A stretch of DNA of 64,000 bases, from NCBI GenBank assembly GCA_014529385.2, contig CM043950.1:83214843-83278842 (forward strand), read 5' to 3'. The notes beneath the pieces are model-generated. The model saw only the letters and a program-made list of their open reading frames with translations. It was not told the DNA's origin and ran no database searches. Each line of letters starts with the position of its first letter. Position 1 is the stretch's first letter. Source of the stretch: Adiantum capillus-veneris. Lineage: Eukaryota; Streptophyta; Polypodiopsida; Polypodiales; Pteridaceae. The position numbers were made by a program, and so were the translations under genes. Of the stretch, positions 10,491 to 20,989 are shown in pieces.

Positions 10491-11405
10491 CTAGCCACCT
10501 CAGTGGGACTTATCATTCCATGTATTTGTGGATGCATCCGACATAGCCATTGGCTCAATACTTATGCAAGAAGAGTGCCAAAATGGTACCAACCAGCTTA
10601 TTATGCAAGCCAATGGCTAAGTCCTCTTGAGAAGGAATATTCAATATTGAACAGGAGGCCCTCGACATGATTTACTCTACAAAAAAGTCTAGACAATATG
10701 TTAGGAGCCAAATGAATTTTCCATGTTGATCACCTAACGTTATTCTATTTAGTGGCCAAGCAAGCACTTCATGGCAAGTTTTCTTGGTGGATGCTTATAC
10801 TCTTAAAATTTGATTTCTCAATGGATCATATACCCAACAAGCTACACGTAGTAGCCAACTATTTATCCTGCTTGGATGCCCATGATGTGCAAGAACATGT
10901 ACAAGGTCAGGGAGTCAATGATGACCTACCATATGAAAAGTTGTTCATAGTAGTAATTCAACCAATTGATTGGTTAGAGGAGATGATGGATCTATTACAA
11001 ACTGTGTTGTTCCCTAAAGGATTTAGTTGAGATCAAAGGAAGTGAACAGCATTGTAGAGCATACATTTAAAAGTCATAGCCAATCAGCTCTATAGAAGAT
11101 GTGCAATTGAAAAACTACGCCGGGGTGTGCACCCTCATGAGCAAGAAGCTATGCTATGGGAAGCTCACAAAGGCACCAGATTAGGTCACTTTGTTGGAGA
11201 AGCAACATCATGTAAGATACTAGAAACAGGGCTTTGTTGGCCCACAATATTTAAGGATGTTGTAGCCCATGTCAAGATGTGTGATCCTTGCCAGAGATTA
11301 GGGAAAATACGCCCAAATGACCGGATGAGGCACAAACCAATCTTGCTGCTAGGACCATTTGAGGAATGGGGTTTGGAATTCGTAGGGCCGTTCAAAATAT
11401 CACAC
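10490..11405 (+). pseudogene. pol: Second Gypsy pol relic: RNase H and integrase zinc domain
   Basis: About 10498-10590 reads as the start of a Ty3-type RNase H (FHVFVDASDIAIGSILMQ). After at least one stop and a frame change the RNase H continues near 10700-10900 (HFMVDHL-like region, VAKQALHGKFSWWM, FSMDHIPNKLHVVANYLSCLD). An integrase N-terminal H-H-C-C zinc domain lies at 11127-11300 (AHKGTRLGHF ... CDPCQRLGK), followed by FEEWGLEFVGPF with a Glu at the usual first Asp position. The frame is then lost at 11405. The RNase H and integrase sequences differ clearly from element 1, so this is another Gypsy family. gag, protease and RT are missing to the left. Confidence 0.85.
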
Positions 11406-11499
11406 ACACAAAAGATGAACAACAAGTCAAGAAGGTTATTTTAGAGTTTAAAACTCCAACAGGTTGCATGCGCTCTTTGAAGACCGCTTTCACTAGAGA

Positions 11500-12880
11500 C
11501 GATGACCTTGGTGGTTTTAAGTCTCATGGGATTGGCACAAGTTTTTGAAGTTTGTGCTACCCATTTCCATAAAGGATTGTCTCACATTAAACATAAGGAA
11601 CACCATATACAAGATTAGAGAGTTGGTACGTTGGATCTCCTCCAAAGAGATCCGTAAAGATTCCATAAAGCCAGCTTGATGCAATGCCATTGAAGCAGTT
11701 TGCATGGTAGAGAAATTCTTTCCAAGTACCGTATTAACAATACAGATGCATCTCCTTGTCCATGTTGCAGATGAGGTTGCTGTGACCGGTTCTGTACATA
11801 GCAGCTGGATGTTCTTTTTGGATCGCTTTATGAAAACGCTAATAGGGTTCGTACGTCAGAGAGAGGGCTCGCCTAGAGGGAGGTGAGGCAGATGGGTGGA
11901 TCATTCAAGAGTCACTTGTGTTTATCACCGATTTTCTTGGGTCATCCGATCCAGAAATGCCTCGACTATGGCAATAAGACAGCGATCCGCATTGCACCGG
12001 GGATGTACCGCAAGGTGAAGGAGTGTCGCGGAAGATGGACAAGGCATTGCGAACAAAGATAATTAAGTTTATTCTTCATAACTCTGCGTCAATGCGAAAG
12101 TGCGAAAGTGCGAGAGTATGGAAAAGTATCGGGTATCCTCCCAATACCCGATATCTTGCAATCTCTTCCAAATTTTCGAACTATGCACCTTGAAATGGAT
12201 GCCGCAAAAAGATCCGGGGAAGTTGTGACAGAGGAGGAGGAGGAGCTCGGCATGGGTTGTGATGGCATGTGAGTAGTGTTTTTGTTTTTCAACCGAGTAG
12301 TGCGTTTTTTCTAGTGTCTTAACTTAAAGGCTAATTCAATTTTGATGGAAGTATCATAAGTACGGAGCACTCTGGTCACATGGACGTCACTTCCACATGT
12401 CAAGGATTGATCAACAAAGGTCCAAGTTTGATAGTGGTATAATGGTCAGCTTTGAATAACGAAGTCGACCAAGTGCACGAGATGAGAACTACGAAATGGG
12501 CCAACTAGACTACTTGGGTGTGATCCAAGACATATTGAAGATAGGTTTTTGGAAATTTGACTATTTCCTCTTTAATGCCGAATGGTTCAAACTGGTTACT
12601 GTTGGTCGGAATGCAACCGTTTGAAGAGACATGAGCGGATTGGTGCAAATTGATTCTAGAAGATTGTGGAGAGATGAGACAGGTACGTTTGTGCTACCTG
12701 AGCATTGTGAACAGGTTGTTTTTACCCCAAACCCTATAGATCCTGAATGGTTAATTGTAGTGCAAGTTGCACCACACAGTAAGCAGGTCTTTGAAGGTGC
12801 TCATATAGAAGAGGTTGGAGGTGCTAGTGATCGTCTTTGCAACTCCGACGATGTTGTGGAGGAGCTGTCAATAGATCATT
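11500..12880 (+). pseudogene. CACTA (En/Spm) transposon relic with DUF4218/DUF4216-like segments
   Basis: Between the two parts of the Gypsy relic lies sequence of a different kind. From 11535 a frame reads WHKFLKFVLPISIKD, and after a TGA at 11679 the stretch 11704-11886 reads FFPSTVLTIQMHLLVHVADEV with SVHSSWMFFLDRFMKTL. This is the pattern of DUF4218, which follows the transposase in plant CACTA elements. Downstream, about 12480-12620 reads DYLGVIQDILKI with LFNAEWF, and 12631-12906 has RLWRDETGTFVLPEHCEQVVF with IDPEWLIVVQ, which fit DUF4216, the next domain in the same elements. Stops and frame changes throughout show it is dead. No CACTA-type termini were found, so the boundaries are approximate. 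Confidence 0.72.
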
Positions 12881-12984
12881 TGTGTCATCAATTCCTCCTT
12901 CTTTGACAATTCAACCTCGGTTTGCATCAGCCCTTCAATCACTTCATAAGGCCCTTCACTTTTATCTTCAACCTCATTTGCTCT

Positions 12985-13490
12985 ACTTTGGTGAAGACAG
13001 GTACAGGGTTTACTCCATTTCATTTGGTATATGGAAAGGAAGCACTATTGCCTGTGGAAGTGGAGTTGCCTGAAATCAAGATGTTAGAGAAGATTCTTGG
13101 GCGGCCTAGTGATGCATTCAAAGAGAGGCTCTTACAGTTACAAGAGGTTTAGTTGGATAGGATGAGATAGGATGAGCGCATTGAAACATTATGAGGAGAT
13201 GCAAGATAAGGCTTTAGAAAATATAAATGAAAAGGTCAAAATTAAGGGTATCAAGAAGCATGACTTGGTTTTGTGCTACAAGAGTAAGTTGCACAACACC
13301 TTCCAAAAGAAGTTTCAAATTAAGTGGGAAGGCCCTTTCAAGGTAGTGGACTGTTTTCCGAATGGTATATATTAGCTGGCTAACCTGGATGGGATTTTAC
13401 ATAAGTCAAGGGTAAATGCACTCCGTCTTAAATTGTGTCATGCTAGATTGATGATGGTGGAGCAAGATGAGCTTTCTGTAGAACAAGTAA
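12985..13490 (+). pseudogene. pol: Second Gypsy relic: integrase C-terminal part
   Basis: About 12990-13150 reads GFTPFHLVYGKEALLPVEVELP, a hallmark block of Ty3/Gypsy integrase. After a stop, 13172-13375 reads a chromo/C-terminal-type region (DLVLCYKSK, FQIKWEGPFKVVDCF) and 13380-13440 reads LANLDGILHKSRVNALRLK. It belongs with the relic ending at 11405. The catalytic core that should join them (~450 bases) is replaced by the CACTA-like sequence, so an insertion accompanied by deletion is the simplest history. Confidence 0.85.
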
Positions 13491-13499
13491 TGTAGGTGA

Positions 13500-15670
13500 G
13501 GGATGAGAAGACCTGTGACGCGGAGAGTCTCATATCTCTTTTTGCTGCTGTTGTTGATCATGAATGATCTAGCAGGCTAGGGGATGGGCAAATTATTTCA
13601 GGAGTTTTTTGGAGCAAGGGATTGTGCATATGTATATACACATGCATGGTGCATAAAATAAAGAATTGCCCATTTTCCAGAGCCAGGTGGTTACGTGGGG
13701 CCCACATGTGTACAGGTAGGACAACATGTACATAGTGCATCGATTTTCACTATCACTAGTATCAGTGTGTTTTTTTCTATAATAATGAGGAGCAAGTAGC
13801 GTGTAAAACTTATTGAGGAAGCTATCCGCGGCCGACGACATGAGGTAAGCAGGTGCGTCAGATGGCATCTAGTGGCGTTAGGAGGTCGAATGGGGTCAAT
13901 ATTTGCACATGGATAAGTACGGACACAACGTGGGTGTTTTCTTGTCATAATTATGCAAAAAGGTCATTATGAGAATTGTATTTGGGGTCCACTTCACGTG
14001 GTTGTGGGATGCATTATTGGAAAAAGTTGAGTGCCAGGTGTGCGGATGGATGCAACAGGGTGACGACTATGCACTGCGAGGCCACGTTTTGCCTGTTCGG
14101 GGTCCGTTTGAGGTCAGCTAAAAGGCCAAGGGTACCCAAGTAATAAAGCTAAGTGTGCGAACTCAAAAAATTGAGAGAAGACCAGGACAAACATGTAGAG
14201 AAGTGGAGGAACAGCCGCAACTGTGTTTTTGCTGTTTTTGGAGCCTGTTTTGGCCATAAACTGCTCATTCGAGGTCGCATTTGAGCACTTTGACATTGTA
14301 GAATGGGGTTTTGGGCCGTTCCGGACGCGATGGCTATCCATTTTGCCAAATTACTCACTGTTTTTTTGTTGTTTTGACTGTGTAAGTTTCTCTTATGAGC
14401 GAAGCTTCTACTTCAATTTGTGATTATATCTGGCATATTTTACCCATATTGTGTGAGCTGTTTGCCCCATTGGTGTTGGCCCAAGCTCAATTGTATCTAA
14501 ACATCAGAAATTCTCCTCTTTTGAGCTGAGTTTTTTGGGTGTGTGTGTGTGTGTTTCTCTATGTGGGAGTGGGTAAATGGGTATACTCTCTCCTCTCACT
14601 CCATCGGCGTGTTCCCTGTCTCGGCCAGGTGGGTTGTGTAAGCCGAGTGGTGTCCCATAGTGAGTGTGTGTATCATCCCAAGAGTGTGTGTCGGGTCATT
14701 ATAGAGGCGTTGTGTGTGTTTCCATCCTGCTCACAACGGTATGCACTACACTCTAGTCATCTGGCAGCTCACTAAAAAAGTTGGTTGATCATGTGAACCA
14801 TAAATACCACAAGACTTAAGAGATTATACCCTGCCATTATGATGTCCTTTATATCACTCCTTCACAAGTGAACACCAACAATTTCAATAATGGAATGCAT
14901 CTTTAACAACCCACATATATGCGTGAAATTGTATATTTTGGTCATTGACTTAAATAGTTACCACAACTCCATTTAAATAGATATAAAAGAAGTTCTATCT
15001 TTCCCAAAATACAACTGTGCTCTAATACCAAATAAGAGCCTAATGACTAAGTAACACATGGGGGAGCCAACATGGGAATATCCATGCCACATAGCGCGCA
15101 AGTGCCGTAAAGATCTATGGGCTCCGCTCACCCTTGGATGTGTCGAGGGACTAGATCGGGCTGAAAACTCAACCTAGACAAGGGACAACTCTAGATTTAT
15201 AAGGTGGCATAAGTAGGTGCGACGAGCAAGGTGTCCATATGAAATATGTATGAGCATTGTAGAGAGCCTACATGCCTTAGATGTAAAAAGGCAAGGGCTC
15301 AAAACCATGGCTAGGGGGGACTTGGGTGGCTAACCTGCATTTTCTTTGGGCCATGTTTAGTCTATCTAGAGATCTCTCCGGATAAACATGGTTGCCAACA
15401 TAATGTTGTAAAGGAAATGAGAGGAACCGTTGTGTTCTTCAAGAAATTCCCCGTCGTTATGTCTAGTTGTAGAATCCCCCACAGAGTTGCTTGTTACCTT
15501 GATTTTCTTAAAGGATTTTAGAGAAATCTACAAGAAGAAGCTATATACATGGCATAGCTAGTAATGTACAATATCCTTAAAGTAAAAACTTAAAGATACA
15601 CATCTATTCATTCAAAAAAACAACGACGAAAAAGAAAGCACGCAATTGGAAAGAATTGAGTTTATGAGAC
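13500..15670. other. Intergenic, possible LTR remnants
   Basis: No coding region is recognised. The part just after the integrase relic may be its LTR, but boundaries cannot be seen. A minus-strand reading of 15005-15025 gives TGGTATTAGAGCACAG, close to the initiator-Met-tRNA primer site (TGGTATCAGAGC) used by many plant Copia elements; 15040-15360 could then be the end of a Copia LTR on the minus strand. This is weak. Confidence 0.3.
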
Positions 15671-15677
15671 ACATGAG

Positions 15678-16019
15678 ATGAATATGGATGCATCAAGAAG
15701 AGGTAAGGATAAATGTGGGGGTAGTAGTCAAGAGGTGAGAGGGGTTGATCATGGAAGCGGAGAAGAAGATCATGAAATTAAGTGTGTGTTGCAAAGGGTG
15801 TCAACTTTATTCTGCTACATGGAAGCATTAGGAGATCTTAGTTGTAAGTTACTTGCAAAACCGTGGGAGCCTTGGGTAGATATTTTTTGTGCAGATGTAC
15901 TAGCCTTACAAGTGTGGCTTGTCACCAAGGAGGGACCATTCAACATATCTATGTTTCTTGAAGTTGATGAATCTCCCAACTCACTATATATCCTAAAACA
16001 TTTAAGGACCCATCAATAA
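15678..16019 (+). CDS. Unrecognised 113-aa ORF
   Basis: An open frame with ATG at 15678 and stop at 16017-16019. The predicted protein starts with a polar, glycine/charged stretch (SRRGKDKCGGSS) and continues with a mixed hydrophobic part containing WEPWVDIFCADVLALQVWLV. I do not recognise a family. A GA microsatellite starts 31 bases after the stop. It could be a fragment of a transposon gag or a chance frame; there is no visible promoter or intron evidence. Confidence 0.25.
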   Translation: MNMDASRRGKDKCGGSSQEVRGVDHGSGEEDHEIKCVLQRVSTLFCYMEALGDLSCKLLAKPWEPWVDIFCADVLALQVWLVTKEGPFNISMFLEVDESPNSLYILKHLRTHQ

Positions 16020-16042
16020 TGGAGGGCAAACAATTATGTCGT

Positions 16043-16050
<8 letters not shown>

Positions 16051-16078
<28 letters not shown>
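16051..16078 (+). repeat. (GA)n microsatellite
   Basis: A pure GA tract downstream of the decarboxylase gene, which is on the other strand. Confidence 0.97.
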
Positions 16079-16080
<2 letters not shown>

Positions 16081-16430
16081 TGCATTACTCTTCAATATAA
16101 AAAGAAAAATAGAATTACTCTTTAATATGGGATAATAACAATCTTTGACTATAAGAGAGAGAGTAGTACTCTCTAATATGGTATGGACTTTAAATAGGAT
16201 GGTTCATCTCAGACGATGACCACGGATAATGAATGAAAGCCATGCTACATCTCTCCCTCTTTAACTTAATATTCGAGGTGTTGTAACATGAGCCTCCCTT
16301 CACCGTTATTATTTTTTAGAGTAGCTACCCTATATAGGTAGCATAGAAAGATTAGCATACTTCTTAGTACTAATGAGGTTATTGCTATATATTTATGTAT
16401 ATGATTTTGAAGAAGCAGTGAACTATTATT

Positions 16431-18630
16431 CTAGCCGTGGAAGCCACGGCCTCGGTGCGGCAGGAGAGCAAGTCTGTTAGTAGTGGGAGCCCTTGCACCT
16501 ACAGTTATATTATTAATGGCGGCGGCTGCAGCAGCGTCCAGCTCTTCGTTGGGTGAAAACGCCCCCTTCTTGGATAGATCCCTCACCAGCGCCTCAATCA
16601 ACTCCCACGTCACATGCTCCATGATAAACACATGCGAGTATTGCCTCTCCCCTAGAACCTCATTTGACAGTGAGTACTTGTGACAAAGCTCTTTGTTCGC
16701 CTTCTTGAACCGCACCGTTAGTGCCAACGGCGTTCGTGCGACATACAAATCCTTGCCTAATTGCTCCTCTAGAATGTGCAGACGATACTCTGTGTACATT
16801 GCAAGGCCCTCCAATCGTAGTGCCTTTTCTATCTGGTCTTCCAAAGAGTGGCGTGCAATGTTGTCCCATAGAAGCATTGGTGACAGCCCGTTGCGTGATC
16901 CAGTGAATGTCGTGTTTGCACTCCCAATGTATGTAGGGTTGTCTGGGGGCAACATCTGATACTTGGTCTTGGTCATGTAGATGCCACATGGTACTGTTGC
17001 TCCTATCCACTTGTGCCCACTCATAACTATGGAGTGCACCATCGGCAGCCGAAAATCGAAGTTGGGCCCCCTCTGAGTCACATGGCCTCCTTCATATGCC
17101 ATCTCTATGTAGGGCATGTAAGCCGCCCCGAGAGCACCATCGACATGAAACCAATACCCCGTCCTGACATCAAACTTGGTGGGGTCTTCCTCATCATAGT
17201 GCACCACCCTCTCTAGCAAGTTGTATTTCTTTAGGATGGGCTCTAGCTTGGTGCAAGCAAGAGCAACATCATCATAGGCACCTTTGAAAGTGGTGCCGTA
17301 GTTGAAGCAGATGAATATGGGGTATCCGCGCGAGGCGAAGAACTCCACAAGCATAGATAGAGCATGGAGGTCCATTGCACCCGATTCGAGGGAAGGGACC
17401 TCTGTCGGCCATTCCCCATGAGGGCACTCCTTGACGGGGCATTGTCCAGGGTAGTTTTGCATGCCTTCAGCATAGAAAGTGCGCACCTGTAGCATTGTCA
17501 CAGCCTTGGCGATAGAGTAGTGGGTGTCCGCCGAGTAAAAGGCAATGGGTGTGAAGGCATGTGGATTGTCTTTTGGCGTGGGGGCAGCGTGGTACACAAG
17601 GCGGGGGACGCTGAATTGTGTGCTCACTAGGGCGCCTCCTTCCCCCTTCCTTGTCACAATTTCGTATGCCTTGTCGTCAACAAGAATCTTCTTGCCCCCC
17701 AAGTAGTCCCGAGCGTTCCACATGCCATAGAGGTTGCCTTCAGTGCTACCCATGGTGAGGCAGAAGCCCCAATAAGAATTGGGGACATCGTCACAATGGG
17801 GCCGCTCGGCATGCCACAATGCTGCATAGTAGTCAAGCACGGCACGCTCCATGAACTTGCTGCTCACGGTGAAGTTGCCCTCTGCAAATGCATCCCCAAT
17901 GTTGTTCACCTGTGAAAAGTACTCAAGAATTAGATGTGGAAATTTTGGCATACATGGAGAACTTAGAAGCTCTTATTTAATATGTTCCTTAATGGCCCCT
18001 ATAATCAGGCTCTTATTTTGACATTGGTGTTTGGGAGGCACCCGCTGCTCAAATTAAGCGAGCTTATGCAATATGCCTAGCTAATATAGCTATGCAGGAG
18101 TCCCTTCCTCGCTCTAGTACTACCTCATGAATGCAATATTTCTTTAAGAATTAAAGAAGGAAACTTTAATTAATTTGCAAGTAACTTACAAGCATGTCCA
18201 TGTAGCTGCCAAAGGAAGCCTCGTAGTCGAGTGCCTGGTTGCACTGGTAGCCCAAGAAGGTGGACTTTTGAGTGGCATGGTAGGCCTTGGCGATGGAAAT
18301 GGCACGCCGCCGCCGATAAGCGGGGAGGCCACCTCGGTGGAGGTCGAAAATGTTGTAGGCGTTGGGCAGGCCAGGGACATCCGGATAAGGAGAGTCCTTA
18401 CAGGGTTCAGGGATGGTGTGGGAGAGGGCCTTGTGATACTTGCGCACATATTCGTCCACGATGCGCTTGAGCTCAGCTTTGGGAATGATAGTATATTTGG
18501 AGGAGGCCTCGGCTAGCTCCAGCTCCTCCTCCTCCTCCTCCTCCTCCTCGACCTCCAGCTCCCTTCTTCTCTTGGAGGGGAGGCGGCGCAGTGCATTATT
18601 GTACTGGGTGGTGGCCGGCGGTGGTGCCAT
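16431..18630 (-). CDS. PLP-dependent decarboxylase (group II; histidine/serine decarboxylase-like), two exons
   Basis: Exon 1 is 18630-18190 (147 codons) and exon 2 is 17909-16431; the 280-bp intron has GTAAGT at its start and TTTTCACAG at its end and keeps phase 0. The product is ~639 aa with no stop or frameshift. The N-terminus is low-complexity with a poly-Glu run near residues 29-39. The catalytic part has GSTEGN (about residue 201, substrate/PLP phosphate region), THYS with the PLP-stacking His near 277, HVDGALG near 402, and SGHKW with the PLP-binding Lys near 447, followed by FTGSRNG. These are group II decarboxylase signatures (Pfam PF00282), and the THYS, SGHK and GSRNG forms resemble the plant serine / bacterial histidine decarboxylase branch. 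It is longer than plant serine decarboxylase (~480 aa): an N-terminal extension and an insert of ~40 residues after GSTEGN are present. The substrate cannot be assigned. It is likely cytosolic, as no signal peptide is seen. Confidence 0.9.
17910..18189 (-). other. Intron of the decarboxylase gene
   Basis: Read on the minus strand it begins GTAAGTTAC and ends TTTTCACAG, joining codons for ...YMDML and VNNIGDAF in phase 0. Removal places the two halves of the N-terminal decarboxylase region in their normal order. Confidence 0.88.
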
Positions 18631-18746
18631 TATTATATATATTGTGCAGGGCTTGATGCAATTCTAGGGTGTTGGATTAATAATTAGCAATTAGGGTGGC
18701 AATAAATTGCAAGATTTGTGCTGCATGCAAATGAGGAGAGGTGTAG

Positions 18747-18762
18747 CCCCTTTTAAATATGC
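18747..18762 (-). promoter_or_regulatory. TATA-like box of the decarboxylase gene
   Basis: The minus strand reads GCATATTTAAAAGGGG about 120-130 bases before the ATG. A composite TG/GA microsatellite lies about 30 bases further upstream. Transcription start is not known. Confidence 0.4.
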
Positions 18763-18780
18763 ACAGGTCGGGTCGATATT

Positions 18781-18788
<8 letters not shown>

Positions 18789-18877
<89 letters not shown>
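18789..18877 (+). repeat. (TC)n(CA)n compound microsatellite in the decarboxylase promoter
   Basis: A TC run (18789-18832) passes directly into a CA run (18833-18877). On the gene's strand this is (TG)n(GA)n, 159 bases upstream of the ATG and next to the TATA-like box. Confidence 0.97.
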
Positions 18878-18878
<1 letters not shown>

Positions 18879-18879
18879 G

Positions 18880-19615
18880 GGCAGCTTGCTCTTTCAACAA
18901 CATGAGATCAATCAGTGGCTGCAGGACCACAAGGATTTTGGAGGTCGGCATCAATCCACAGCTTGCTTACATTGCACCCTAAACCTCAAATTTACTTCAT
19001 TCCCAATAATATGCGAGGCATAAGAGCAAACGGGCAAACCATAAGAGCAAGCGAAAGGGACTTAAAAGTAACTTCCAAAATCCGTTTGTTGGAGGTTTGT
19101 AGTAAATTTTTATATCATCAAAATATTGTAGCTCTAGATTGCCTTGATTCATTCTTGCAAGGATTAATATCATGGTATATAGTAAGCCTTATTACAAGTT
19201 ATACAGATTTTCCTCTTTCTTACTTCCTATATAAAGGGAGATAGCGATTCTTGTGTACTACACTGCTTGCAAAAATGGTAAGGGATCTCTTCTCTTTCCC
19301 GACTAATTATACCACGCCTCGCCACGCCACCCCACAGGTGTTGCTGTTGTTGCGCAACTTTTCAATCATCGATCAATCATGTGTCCGAAAGAGCAACTTC
19401 GAGGCTACTTCAATCAATCGTATTATTGGGATGTAGAGAGGCCGTTGCTTTCGAAAAAGTTATTCAATATTGAAAAAGTATACTAGGCTAACCGTAAATT
19501 GTAGAGATCCCTCTTTCACGAAAGGCCGTCGAGATGAAAGGGAGATTTGTGTATATATTGCTTGCAAAAATGACCTAATTAATTTCTCAAACTTTGTTGG
19601 TGATGCAAACCAATC

Positions 19616-19647
<32 letters not shown>

Positions 19648-19930
19648 AAAACGGTTGACGTCGACACTCTGTCTCTTCTCTTACATTGCTCGCGCTTTTA
19701 GAAACCCCAAAAATGCACGTGCGGTTGAGAGCCTGCAAGCGAGAATTGACTGAAAGACTCCATTTTTGAAACTGGAAGAAGGCCTCATAAAAAAATCATA
19801 ACTATAAAGCCCGGACATTCCTCTTTCGTTTAAGGGAAAGTGGAAATAACTTTTGTCTTCACTTTTATTCAAAATTAACTACTTAAATAAGTGTAAATTG
19901 ATAAAAACTATAACATGCATTGTAGAGATT
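18880..19930. other. Intergenic with a partial duplication and (GT)n
   Basis: No gene is recognised. A CTATATAAAGGGAG TATA-like motif lies at 19228-19241. The phrase 'tgcttgcaaaaatg' occurs at 19263 and 19558 in similar surroundings, suggesting an old duplication. A (GT)n tract lies at 19616-19643. Confidence 0.4.
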
Positions 19931-19934
19931 AAAG

Positions 19935-20445
19935 GGAGGATTGGAATTGTGTATGCCCCATGGTCATGGAATGGTTCCCTAGGCTCTTGTGCACTCACGA
20001 CTTCCATCCAGGCTCAACAGCAGTTTGAAACCGTGAACCAAGCCTCATTGAAGCTTTCGTCATTTTATCTTTCTGGTGGACAAATATTGCTAGAGTGATC
20101 AATTCTAGGAATATTTGTCCCTGTTAAAGCTAAGCATTTCATCGAGATACAATTTTGATGACATTTCCTCCGTCTTAAAATCATAGTTGTCCTCAACTAT
20201 GTGTCTATAAATGTCATCAAAATTGTATTTTGATGAAATACTTAGCTTTATAGGAACCAAATATTCCTGGGATTGATTGCTCTAGTCATATTTGGTCACA
20301 AGAAAGCTAAAAAGACGGAAGCATCAATGAGGCTTGATTCACGGTTTCAAGGTGCTGTTGAGCCAGGATGGAAGCCGAGAAGTCTACAAGAGCCTAGGAA
20401 ATTACTCAGGGACCTAGGGGCAATTTACGAAATCTCAATCGGAGT
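19935..20445. repeat. Long foldback (inverted repeat) element
   Basis: Two arms of ~240 bases face each other around a loop at about 20165-20205. Matching segments read inward include 'cctaggctcttgt', 'ggctcaacagca', 'gaaaccgtgaa', 'aagcctcattga' and 'atacaattttgatgacattt' (perfect). Outer parts are more diverged. There is no coding potential. It could be a foldback/MITE-type element, or a transcribed hairpin yielding small RNAs. No clear terminal duplication was seen. Confidence 0.8.
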
Positions 20446-20989
20446 TTATATGAATCCGTAATGGCTAGACTAAGGTCAAAAAGCACCAAAAAGAAACCAA
20501 GGTGCAAGTCTGTCGAGCGCTCTATAGAGGCTGATTCATCCATCTACATACATCTAGAAACATCCAAAATCATCCCTGAAGGTTGACGACGTCCCCTCAG
20601 CCGAGGTCCTCTTCAAAACAGTCAAAGCCTTCTTTTCAGCGAGTAAACTGTTTTATTTTATTTATCATTGAGGGTGCATGCTTGCATAAGCATCAAGTAT
20701 CTAGTTGTACATTCATTGTTTATGCAATCTATATCTTGATGGTTGCTGTATTATGTATATACATTAGACTTTAGAACTAGAATTGTCTCTATATAGAATA
20801 ATGCAAAACTAGGATATGGTATAAGGTTGAACTTTTATATATATCGGGGTTTTTCCTACTATATGTTTTAAAATGAATATTACGCACGTAAAAATTTCTA
20901 GTGCACAAATACACAAACAACACGTACTGAATACTTGCATATGGTACGTACTAAACCACCTTGGTGAATTCTCAATCACTAACCATTTT

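Noticed and set aside
15005-15360. Copia LTR with initiator-Met primer site on the minus strand
   Set aside because: The primer-site match is imperfect and no Copia gag-pol or partner LTR is present; kept only as a remark in the intergenic entry.
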